Positions 21,716 to 31,696 of a stretch of 64,000 nucleotides of DNA are shown piece by piece. The notes under the pieces are model-generated. The model was not told the DNA's origin, searched no databases, and worked only from the letters and a program-made list of their open reading frames with translations. Position 1 is the stretch's first letter; each line of letters opens with the position of its first letter. The position numbers and the translations under genes are program-made. Source of the stretch: Pratylenchus scribneri (taxonomy: Eukaryota > Nematoda > Chromadorea > Rhabditida > Pratylenchidae); NCBI GenBank assembly GCA_030063045.1, contig JAQSEB010000203.1, forward strand, positions 186,001 through 250,000, in the 5' to 3' direction.

Positions 21716-24700
21716 TCATTGAACCAATTGATATGGATTGAAGGCCCATTCAGTTTTGCCAAAATTCGCCTCAATTTTATCATTCTTGTAGAACAAACTG
21801 ACAACTGGATACAAATCCAAATCGCAAAAATATGCAGGCAATTCAATCGATCCTTAAAAAAGATGAATAAAATTAATTATTAAAGCGTCTGAAGTTGGCC
21901 CAATATCTGGGTTAAATTTTTTAAGCTATTATCTCTGTAGAATTTTTTGTTACCAAAATAATTGATTAAACTTGAATTGTAAAAAAAAAGAAAACTGCTA
22001 GATTTTGGTCAATTTTGGGTAGCAGTTAATTATCGTGAATGGCAAAAATTTAATGGGGGGGGGGGGCAGTGTAACAAATGCTAAACGGCAGGAAACGTAG
22101 CCAAACCAAATTTCACCCTACCCTAAATAGAATCTGGTTTTACCCTAAAGCCTAAACCTAACCTACAATAAATCTTATAAGATGTCCGATAGAGCTTATT
22201 AAAATAGGTTAGTTGTTAAGCAATTCCGCCGGATGGGGATTGGGAGATTATATGGTTGGATTAAGTTTTTCAGCGTTTAGAATTTACCTTGTAATATTTT
22301 CACAGGATGAGGCAAAATAAATTTTAAAGTGCTTCCCCCCATTAAATCTGAACCGTTAACATTTTCCTCCTCCGATAATTCTAATAGTCCTATTTTGAAA
22401 ATTTTTATCAAATTAAATGAGTTCTTTATCTAATAAGCTAATCCTAACCAGGGCCATTAAATATTAATAAACTTGATTTTGAAAAATTGATATAGTTTTT
22501 GAGATTCAGTTATTTAATTAAATTTTTACCCAAAAATTCTCCTTCGCAACTGGCAAATGCTTTCAGTGATGAATCCGCCGGTGAATGGATTAGACCAATG
22601 CCAACCACCTTGCCAATAAAATCGTCGCCGATTTGTGCATTAAACTTTCTCGTTCCAAAGTGTTGAAATTTTCCATCGATTCGCATTCCATATTTGTTAT
22701 TAATCCCAATTGATGAACAATGATTTCCGACATAAATGCATTTAAATGGAAATTGATTATCACAAAATCCGATTTGAATCCTGGTAAAAAAGAGAGGCAA
22801 ATTAATCAAAGGTCTAAGTTTCTTTTTTTTTTTTAAATATTTTCCGAAAATTCTGTACCTTAAATTTAAAATGTATTTTGGTGCATAAAAAATAAATCAG
22901 ATAAATTTATTATTGGATTTGTTGATATTAAAATTATATACCTAATTAATTTAAAAAAATTTTTATAGATCTATATCAATATTTTTTATTATTTATTATA
23001 AAACATACTTTCTCATATCTGTCACATGGATAAATTTTGATTCAAAATAGTATGCGATATATGGTTTTGTGGCATTTCGGTTCAAGTCAGGAACAGGCGT
23101 TTCGGCACAAGCAGAATGAACTCTTCCTACAATTATTAATTTTTCTTTATTTATTGTATATCATTAAAGTGAAGCAAAATTTTCTCACTGGAGAATCCGA
23201 TTACAAAAAGCGCGAATTTCCAGTGAATGAAGCAAAATTTTCTCACTGGAGAATCCGATTACAAAAGCGCGAATTTCCAGTGAGTGAAGCAAAATTTTCT
23301 CACTGGAGAATCCGATTACAAAAGCGCGAATTTCCAGTGAGTGAAGCAAAATTTTCTCACTGGAGAATCCTTATAAAAGCGCGAATTTCCAGTGAGACAT
23401 TGGTATTAACTACCACTGCAGATGAGGTGCTAGGAGGGAAAAAGATTGAAGATGATGATGAAGAAAAAGAAAATAATGATGAGGAATGTGGATGATGATG
23501 AAGAAGAAGAAAATAATGATGAGGAATGTGGATGATGATGAAGAAGAAGAAAATAATGATGAGGAATGTGGATGATGATGAAGAAGAAAATAATGATGAG
23601 GAATGTGGATGATGATGAAGAAGAAGAAAATAATGATGAGGAATGTGGATGATGATGAAGAAGAAGAAAATAATGATGAGGAATGTGGATGATGATGAAG
23701 AAGAAGAAAATAATGATGAGGAATGTGGATGATGATGAAGAAGAAGAAAATAATGATGAGGAATGTGGATGATGATGAAGAAGAAGAAAATAATGATGAG
23801 GAATGTGGATGATGATGAAGAAGAAAATAATGATGAGGAATGTGGATGATGATGAAGAAGAAGAAAATAATGATGAGGAATGTGGATGATGATGAAGAAG
23901 AAAATAATGATGAGGAATGTGGATGATGATGAAGAAGAAGAAAATAATGATGAGGAATGTGGATGATGATGAAGAAGAAGAAAATAATGATGAGGAATGT
24001 GGATGATGATGAAGAAGAAAATAATGATGAGGAATGTGGATGATGATGAAGAAGAAAATAATGATGAGGAATGTGGATGATGATGAAGAAGAAAATAATG
24101 ATGAGGAATGTGGATGATGATGAAGAAGAAAATAATGATGAGGAATGTGGATGATGATGAAGAAGAAGAAAATAATGATGAGGAATGTGGATGATGATGA
24201 AGAAGAAGAAAATAATGATGAGGAATGTGGATGATGATGAAGAAGAAAATAATGATGAGGAATGTGGATGATGATGAAGAAGAAGAAAATAATGATGAGG
24301 AATGTGGATGATGATGAAGAAGAAGAAAATAATGATGAGGAATGTGGATGATGATGAAGAAGAAGAAAATAATGATGAGGAATGTGGATGATGATGAAGA
24401 AGAAGAAAATAATGATGAGGAATGTGGATGATGATGAAGAAGAAGAAAATAATGATGAGGAATGTGGATGATGATGAAGAAGAAGAAAATAATGATGAGG
24501 AATGTGGATGATGATGAAGAAGAAGAAAATAATGATGAGGAATGTGGATGATGATGAAGAAGAAAATAATGATGAGGAATGTGGATGATGATGAAGAAGA
24601 AGAAAATAATGATGAGGAATGTGGATGATGATGAAGAAGAAAATAATGATGAGGAATGTGGATGATGATGAAGAAGAAGAAAATAATGATGAGGAATGTG

Positions 24701-26746
24701 GATGATGATGAAGAAGAAGAAAATAATGATGAGGAATGTGGATGATGATGAAGAAGAAGAAAATAATGATGAGGAATGTGGATGATGATGAAGAAGAAGA
24801 AAATAATGATGAGGAATGTGGATGATGATGAAGAAGAAGAAAATAATGATGAGGAATGTGGATGATGATGAAGAAGAAGAAAATAATGATGAGGAATGTG
24901 GATGATGATGAAGAAGAAGAAAATAATGATGAGGAATGTGGATGATGATGAAGAAGAAAATAATGATGAGGAATGTGGATGATGATGAAGAAGAAGAAAA
25001 TAATGATGAGGAATGTGGATGATGATGAAGAAGAAGAAAATAATGATGAGGAATGTGGATGATGATGAAGAAGAAAATAATGATGAGGAATGTGGATGAT
25101 GATGAAGAAGAAGAAAATAATGATGAGGAATGTGGATGATGATGAAGAAGAAGAAAATAATGATGAGGAATGTGGATGATGATGAAGAAGAAGAAAATAA
25201 TGATGAGGAATGTGGATGATGATGAAGAAGAAAATAATGATGAGGAATGTGGATGATGATGAAGAAGAAGAAAATAATGATGAGGAATGTGGATGATGAT
25301 GAAGAAGAAAATAATGATGAGGAATGTGGATGATGATGAAGAAGAAGAAAATAATGATGAGGAATGTGGATGATGATGAAGAAGAAAATAATGATGAGGA
25401 ATGTGGATGATGATGAAGAAGAAGAAAATAATGATGAGGAATGTGGATGATGATGAAGAAGAAAATAATGATGAGGAATGTGGATGATGATGAAGAAGAA
25501 GAAAATAATGATGAGGAATGTGGATGATGATGAAGAAGAAGAAAATAATGATGAGGAATGTGGATGATGATGAAGAAGAAAATAATGATGAGGAATGTGG
25601 ATGATGATGAAGAAGAAGAAAATAATGATGAGGAATGTGGATGATGATGAAGAAGAAGAAAATAATGATGAGGAATGTGGATGATGATGAAGAAGAAGAA
25701 AATAATGATGAGGAATGTGGATGATGATGAAGAAGAAAATAATGATGAGGAATGTGGATGATGATGAAGAAGAAAATAATGATGAGGAATGTGGATGATG
25801 AAGAGAAGATGATGGAAAAGCCGTCACTTGAACCAGAAGAAGTTGTATATAAACGAGGAGCTATTATATAACAAAAATAAAACCCGGGTGTTGTGGCTTC
25901 TATTATACTTAAAGAAACTGGAATAAAAGGTATCAACTTTTATTTTTCATCATCATTCATCATCCTTTTCCCTTCTAGCTCATAAACTGCATTAGTAATA
26001 CCATTTCATTTTAAATTGACTTTTATCAGGAAATAAAAAATTAACCTTCCCAAGCAAAATTACTGCCACCAGTTTTTTCCAAAACAAGTCCATCTTCATC
26101 GCTCACATCCAAAATGGTCAAATTTTGATATTGCTCATCTTCTTCCAAATTCCATTTATTATTCGGCGTCAAGTGTTGGGACTGCTTGTATTTAATTGCG
26201 ATATTTATTCCAGCAATGCATTCGGACATCTTTTCCAGCTAAAATTTCCATAATTTTATTTAATTTGTTTCCAATCTTGGTTAGCCAGATGCCAAATTTT
26301 ATCATTGAATTGGTCATATTTGGTAAATGTTGACATCTGGCTTACCAAGATGGCCAAATATGTGTAAAATATTCTCATATTTGTGTTTAGTTTACTATGT
26401 GAAATAATTCAAAAAAGCTAATTTAAATAATGTGTCAAAAACAAACCGCATTTTTATCGACCTTCCCACGTAATTCGCGATTCTCTGCCAACAATTTTGC
26501 CTTTTCCATCTTCAATTGTTCATTTTCCCGATTTTCTGACCATAATTTTAGATTTTCTGCCAACAATTTTGACTTTTCGCTCTTCAATCGTTCATTTTCT
26601 TTCTCCAACTTCTCCATTTTGTTCCCATTCTTCTTCAAATCGGCCATTTCTAGTTCCATTTTCGAGAATTTTTCAAAAATTTGCCAGCAAATTTGTCCAA
26701 ACGGTGAATCAGGCGCCGATGCAATTTCATTTTGTTGTTCAGTCAT
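21716..26746 (-). CDS. Coiled-coil plus SPRY domain protein
   Basis: Exons 26746-26447, 26238-26046, 23126-23009, 22780-22530 and 21852-21716 agree in phase and give 332 residues. Residues 1-100 (MTEQQNEIASAPDSPFGQIC, then Leu-heptad KLLAENLKLWSENREN repeats) form a coiled coil. From about residue 125 a full SPRY/B30.2 domain follows: NNKWNLEEDEQYQNLTI, NFAWEGRVHSACAETPVPD, YIAYYFESKF, IQIGFCDNQF, GDDFIGKVVGIGL, EFLGSIELP and DLYPVVSLF. There is no signal peptide. SPRY proteins are an expanded family in plant-parasitic nematodes and bind other proteins. Intron 2 is about 2.9 kb and contains a 40-bp minisatellite and a hairpin array. The N-terminal exon is nearly identical to that of the adjacent RRM gene. 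Confidence 0.85.
22040..22345. mobile_element. MITE-like element in a SPRY intron
   Basis: Ends are inverted: aatttaatggggggg near 22045 faces ccccccattaaatc near 22348. The left end contains a run of 12 G. The interior (caaaccaaatttcaccctac, ctaaacctaacctac) resembles the interior of the element at 49767-50226. Non-coding. Confidence 0.5.
23165..23395. repeat. Array of four hairpin-forming repeats
   Basis: About four copies of a 57-60-bp unit that starts gaagcaaaattttctcactg, runs through gagaatccgattacaaaagc and ends gcgaatttccagtgag. Within each copy ctcactgga and tccagtgag are complementary, so each unit can form a hairpin. The array lies directly upstream of the 40-bp minisatellite, inside SPRY intron 2. 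Confidence 0.85.
23448..25799. repeat. 40/37-bp minisatellite in SPRY intron
   Basis: About 60 tandem copies of gatgatgatgaagaagaaga plus aaataatgatgaggaatgtg (40 bp), with a 37-bp variant lacking one aag scattered throughout. Copies are otherwise almost identical. On the minus strand the unit has no stop in any frame, so long Ser/His/Ile/Phe open frames (over 800 codons) run through it; these are artefacts. On the plus strand one frame reads acidic DDDEEEENNDEECG and then stops each unit. It sits between SPRY exons 2 and 3. Confidence 0.95.
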
Positions 26747-27192
26747 TTTAAATGTGGTTTTATTAATAAATTGGATTGGCAGATAATTTCACTTCTAAAT
26801 AAAAAAGATTAATTTCAAAAAATGTTAAATAATGGCTGGTTAGTGGTTATTGACTAATTATTATTGATTAATTTCTAGCGATAGAGAGTGGATTTTTTAT
26901 AACCAAACAAAATGCCTATTAAAAATGTCTACAAGCTAAATATCTACAAAATGCCTATGCGACCAAAACCAATAAAATATATTGAAGATAAAAATGCAGA
27001 AAAATTTTTTATAATTTCTTATTTCCATTTTATCTATCGACATTTAAAATTTTTTAAAAATTGGATCTTCTTTATTCGAAATATAAATAATGATTCATCA
27101 AAAATAATTGTGTCCAGGAATGAGGAAAAATTCAAATTCGAAAAATCCTGACAGTTTTAATATTTCTTATCATCATCATTTCCATAAAGTTC

Positions 27193-27945
27193 TTAATTTT
27201 TGTGTTCTCGAATTTGATATTGATTCACGTTGAGTGTTGATTTCCGAGAGAACATGGGCTAAAATTTTATTTTCAATGATATTTTAAAATAATTTGTATA
27301 AAACCTTCAATTTTGTGCCTCGAAATTCCACATCCTTAAGCAATTCAATGGCTTTGGTTGATTCCTCCACAGTGAGAAATTCAGCATACCCATATGCCTT
27401 TGGTGTCGGCGGTCCTGGAAATCATGGTATATTGAATATTCATGTCGATCAGCCGAGGCGTCTTTGAATTGAGCAAATCGCTCAAATCCTGTCGTTTCAC
27501 TTCAGCATCAACATTGAAGACGATAACCTGTAATTTAAAGGTGGAATTTTTATGGAATTTACCTTGGATCGAGGGAGAGCATCGCCTTCACCATTTTCGT
27601 TTGAAGAACAGAAAACACCACCAAAACCAACATCGCTGTTGTGAAAAGTCTAAATTTTAAATGAGTTTAATTTTAAATTATTAGTAGAACCTTTTGTGAT
27701 GGTTGTCCCCAGCCAGAATTACCGAAACCATTTTGGGCCTTTCCTTCACGTAATTTGCGATTTTCTGCCAACAATTTTGCCATTTCCGTCTTCAATTGTT
27801 CATTTTCTTTCTCCAATTTGTTCCCATTCTTCTTCAAATTGGCCATTTCTTGTTCCATTGCAGAGAATTTTTCAAAAATTTGCCAGCAAATTTGTCCAAA
27901 AGGTGAAGCAGGCGCCGATGCATTTTCATTTTGTTGTTCAGTCAT
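27193..27945 (-). CDS. Coiled-coil plus RRM domain protein
   Basis: Exons 27945-27691, 27649-27563, 27527-27305 and 27258-27193. Residues 1-70 copy the SPRY neighbour almost exactly (SPFGQICWQIFEKFS, LKKNGNK, KLLAENRKLREG). A Gly-rich linker (QNGFGNSGWGQPSQK, DVGFGGVFCSSNENG) precedes an RNA-recognition motif: RNP2-like VIVFNVDAEVKRQDLSDLL and RNP1-like KAYGYAEFLTVEESTKAIEL. Within exon 3 the frame changes by one base between MNIQYT and KAYGYAEF, with no GT for an intron in between. So either a one-base indel breaks the gene or the sequence has an error. The last exon (MFSRKSTLNVNQY) is in frame if one base is removed. 5' and 3' flanks match the SPRY gene. Confidence 0.7.
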
Positions 27946-27999
27946 TTTAGTTTTTGGCCTTATTAATAAATTGAATTTGCCAGATAATTTCACTTTTCT

Positions 28000-28315
28000 A
28001 AATAGGTAATTATAAAAGGGTTAATTTCATATAATTTAATGGCTGATTGAGGAATGATTATTGATTATTTATTACCATTGAGATAGGGAGTGGATTTTAA
28101 AGTTTGGCCTATTTTTGACGACTTGCCCTATAATTGTTAATTCGTTCTCCTTTTCCTATTCTATCTCTCTCTCTCTCATCATTCATCAATCAATATAATC
28201 ATAGGCAAAGACATCAACATGACATAAAATATTAAGGATAGAATTCACCAAAAATTTGTCACATGAAATTAAAATTATATAATTTTTGATATTTAAAGGA
28301 AAACTCCAATAAAAA
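28000..28315. other. 5' region of the RRM gene
   Basis: About 150 bp upstream of the start are homologous to the region upstream of the SPRY gene (agataatttcactt, taatggctg, gatagagagtggattt / gatagggagtggattt), so the duplication includes promoter sequence. The rest is A+T-rich with a short ctctctctct run at 28165. Confidence 0.5.
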
Positions 28316-29265
28316 ATATTTTTTAAGCAGATTCTAGGCCATACATGTATTTGAAATTTTTGAAATTGAAATTTTTTATGAGATTTAAGAAAAAAAGTTT
28401 AAAATCACTATTTCTCTTCAGAATTTTAATTTTATTCCCCACAATCTTTTCTATTAGTATTTTTTAAGCAGATTCTAGGCCATACATGTATTTGAAATTT
28501 TTGAAATTGAAATTTTTTATGAGATTAAAGAAAAAAAGTTTAAAATCACTATTTCTCTTCAGAATTTTAATTTTATTCCCCACAATCTTTTCACATATTA
28601 TTTATTAAGCAGACTCTAGGCCATACATGTATTTGAAATTCTTGAAATTGAAATTTTCTATGAGTTTTAAGAAAAAAAGTTTAAAATCGTTATTTCTCTT
28701 CAGAATTTTAATATTATTCCCCGCAATCTTTTCTATTAGTATTTTTTAGGGTTCGGCGGTATCGGTATTTGGGGTCAAAGTCGGTAACGGTATTGGCCGG
28801 TATCAGCCTACTCGATATCCGGTATCGGTATTGGGTCTAGGGTCGGTAAACGGTATCGGTATTTGGCACTAGTCGGTATCGGTATTAGTCGGTATTTCGG
28901 TATTTGATGAAAAAATGGCAAAAAATTTTTTAAAAATCATTTTTTTCTTTCAAAAATCAAAAATTTTTGATACAGAGAAATAAAAAATAGCTTCATAAAA
29001 GATTTAAATTTGACTGAAATTTTCACTTTAAAGAAAAAAATTTTAAAAAAATTTGGCCAAAAATGCCATTTTATGGGGTGCTTGTCAATACCGATTAATA
29101 CCGAGCTGGAAAATCGGTAACAGTATTACCGGGGTCGGTAGCGGTATTAGCAAAATCGGTATCGGTATTGGCCAGACCCCGGTATTTCGGTATTAATACC
29201 GACCGGTATCCCGATACCGCTGAACCCTTATTTTTTAAGCAGATTCTAGTCCATACATGATGAGA
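28316..29265. repeat. 137-bp tandem repeat, interrupted by a MITE
   Basis: Three successive copies (about 28316, 28456 and 28593) start ttttttaagcagattctagg, continue ccatacatgtatttgaaat, and end with ccccacaatctttt. A fourth, truncated copy follows the MITE at 29229. Non-coding. Confidence 0.85.
28748..29228. mobile_element. 481-bp hAT-like MITE (CGGTAT family)
   Basis: Inverted ends agggttcggcggtatcgg at 28748 and its near-complement ccgataccgctgaaccct ending at 29228. It is flanked by an exact 8-bp duplication tatttttt (28740-28747 and 29229-29236), and the neighbouring 137-bp repeat copies show the uninterrupted site. The arms are packed with cggtat / ataccg repeats; the centre is A+T-rich and non-coding. 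Confidence 0.85.
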
Positions 29266-30287
29266 AAATTATATTAAACTATTAAAAATGTCTGTGTTGT
29301 TTGTTAATATATTCAAAAAAAAATCTGTTCAAATCGAGCAATATCTTATTAGAAAACAATCTAGGATTGGAATTGGGAGAAATTTATTGCCCTATTTTAA
29401 AAAATTAATTATTATAAATATTAGTCATTTGTTATTTTTATCCCTTTCATTTATTTCAGGAAAAGAAGAAACGACGAGAAGAACAACAAAAGCAACAAAA
29501 TGCTTGAGCAATTGGGTTGGAATTCGAAATGAATCAAATATGATGCCATTGAATTGAAATCGATGTTACTTTTTTTAGAACCCAAAATGTTAATTCTTTC
29601 AGCATTTTTTGCTTTTTGTTGCTCAAATTACGATAAAATTGATTAATGTTAAAATTTTATATTTATATCAACAAAATTCATATAATATTAAATAAATTAA
29701 TTCATGAAGAAAGAAATTTTATTTTTGAGCGTGCAATGAAGGGAATCAAGAAGAAAAACCTTATTTTCCTAGAAAAGGTTGGCCTTTTAGAAGGGAGTGA
29801 AAATGGGGCAGATTCAGTTTATTTGACTTTGACTGCAACTGCATAAGAGGAAGTGGAGGGTAAGATGTTTGGTCGTATACCATACATAGATCAGAGAAGA
29901 TTCGAATTGGAGGTATATGGGATGATGTCATATAGAGTTCACAGAGAGGTATAAAATTTTTCGAAATAGAAAATATTTTTGCCAAACTAAATAAATTTCT
30001 TAAAAAAGTTCATTCAAATTTTTAAAATTTTTTCGATATTATAATAAATTAAAATTCCCTTCAAATCTATGACATTCGGTTTTATAATTATAATCAAAAA
30101 ATTATTATTAAAAGCTAAATTAATTAGAAGCTCTCAGTATCAAATTTTAGCTCAATTCATCCTCAAAAAAATCAACAATAAAAAATCCGCATGACAAACA
30201 CACATTTCTTCTAAATTAATATTTCGGTTTTTGTATCACCGGATACTTCTATTTCTATTCAATAAAATTGTAATTATTCACTATATA
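29237..30287. other. Mostly non-coding, possible gene fragments
   Basis: Two weak plus-strand signals only. At 29288-29508 a start (MSVLFVNIFKKKSVQIEQYL) may splice at a good acceptor (tttatttcag, 29459) to a short basic end (EKKKRREEQQKQQNA and stop). At about 29760-29950 a frame reads SVYLTLTATA, in-frame stop, then FGRIPYIDQRRFELEVYG up to a donor gtataa, which looks like a decayed exon. Neither could be completed. Confidence 0.25.
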
Positions 30288-30596
30288 ATGCTGAAAAAAG
30301 TACAAATTTTGCAAATTTCCATTCATCTTATTCTAAATTTGTCAAAAATTTTTCGTGCCTCCGGCGGTTGCTGTGGTTGTTGCGACAGCGATGATGAGGG
30401 AGGCAATAATAATCAAGGGATCGGTGATATAGAAATGTTGGGCCACTCAATGGGCGGTATTTTTTCCGGCAATAGAATGGAAAATACACCATCAATGATT
30501 GAAACTTATGTTGTGCCACCGAATGAAGTACACAATCCTTCGGCTCATATAAAAGTGGAGAAAATAAAAGTTGGGAAATGTGGGTTTTTATTCTAA
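30288..30596 (+). CDS. Small secreted CC-rich protein
   Basis: A single-exon frame of 102 residues. The chosen Met gives a hydrophobic leader (MLKKVQILQISIHLILNLSK) with probable cleavage near FRA, then a cysteine cluster SGGCCGCCDSDDEGG, an acidic/Asn-rich linker and LGHSMGGIFSGN. It resembles the product of the gene 700 bp downstream (LGNTIGGILNAYESGN after a CVCCVC cluster), so the two form a small family. The pattern (leader plus Cys cluster plus low complexity) is common among parasite-secreted proteins; the role is unknown. Confidence 0.55.
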   Translation: MLKKVQILQISIHLILNLSKIFRASGGCCGCCDSDDEGGNNNQGIGDIEMLGHSMGGIFSGNRMENTPSMIETYVVPPNEVHNPSAHIKVEKIKVGKCGFLF

Positions 30597-31315
30597 TAAT
30601 AAATTAAGAAATAATTAGAAAATGTAAGTGTAGATTAAAAAAATTAATTAATATGAACAAATGTTGGGAAATTTACTGAAATTATAAGGCACTGAAAGAA
30701 GGCCCCTTTTGAAAATTTTTTCAAAGTCATGAAATGAGAGGAGAATAGCAAGTAACTGCTATTGGTTTTGCATAAAATAAAACTCAAAATTAAAAAAAGG
30801 TTAATTTTAAAATTCTACTGGTCGGACCGGTGATGGAAATATATATATAAAAGATTAAATTTCTTATTTATAAATTATAATATAATTCAAATAAAAAGAA
30901 TGAGAAGAGCAGTGCTCAAATGAAAATGGAATTTTTGGCAAAATGAACTGTTCAAAATACTATTAGGGATTAGGGCTAGGGTTTAGGGCCCGGATGGGGT
31001 TGAACTGAGTGAAAGCGGAGCGAAGCGACCAAAAATTTTTAAAAGGGGCTTCTTTCATATAGAGTTAATTATATAACACTTAGAGAGCTGAAAATTAGCT
31101 AAAATTTGAAGGTCTATATCTCCAAATCATATTCAGGCTAATTTATGATTAGGTTTAATTTAATTTTATTAAGGATTTAACTTAATATTAAGCTAATTTC
31201 CTGTCTCAAAGTAGGAATTTGTACATTATTCCCATTTTTAAGCCTAATTATTTCAAAGATGGACAATTTTTAATAATAAATTTTTTATAGAATTTTTTTG
31301 CAGTTTTGTTTAAAA
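30597..31315. other. Intergenic, no gene seen
   Basis: A+T-rich spacer. A short ttagggattagggctaggg patch at 30963 is not a nematode telomere repeat (TTAGGC). Confidence 0.35.
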
Positions 31316-31696
31316 ATGATCTACCAATATTTTATTTTTATTACAAGAAAAATTGGATTAAAATATTTTTGTATGTGCTAATTTTCTACAATATTATTTA
31401 TTTTAAATAAGACATAATTTTCCCTTAAAGCGAGAAAACCATCAAAATTACGAAAAATAATAAAGGAAGTAAAAAATTGTGTTTGTTGTGTTTGTAGCGA
31501 AAAAGAAATTGAAATTCCCGATGGAGTTGGGAACAAAGAATTTTTGGGGAACACAATTGGTGGAATATTGAATGCATATGAAAGCGGAAATGATAGTGGA
31601 ATTGCACAAAAAATTGGGACCAAAAAGGGCAAGAAAGCTGGAAAATCAAAGAATACTTCTGGAGGAATTGGAAGCAAAAATGATTTGGGAAATTAA
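31316..31696 (+). CDS. Small CC-rich protein, paralogue of the previous one
   Basis: Exons 31316-31370 and 31431-31696 join in phase 1 (donor gtatgt, acceptor ttaaag) for 106 residues. The start codon follows a strong acceptor (tttttttgcag, 31293-31303) by about 12 nt, as expected for trans-splicing. The N-terminus is hydrophobic and basic (MIYQYFIFITRKIGLKYF), followed by KNCVCCVCSEKEIEIPDG, FLGNTIGGILNAYESGN and a Lys/Gly-rich tail (GTKKGKKAGKSKNTSGG). The Cys cluster plus LGxxxGGI segment matches the gene at 30288. The leader is less clear here. Function unknown. Confidence 0.5.

Noticed and set aside
23357..25936. Reading frames of more than 800 codons on the minus strand (Ser/His/Ile/Phe-rich)
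   Set aside because: They arise because the 40-bp minisatellite has no stop on that strand in any frame; the region is an intron of the SPRY gene.
30963..30990. Telomere-like ttaggg patch
   Set aside because: Too short and imperfect, and nematode telomeres use TTAGGC.
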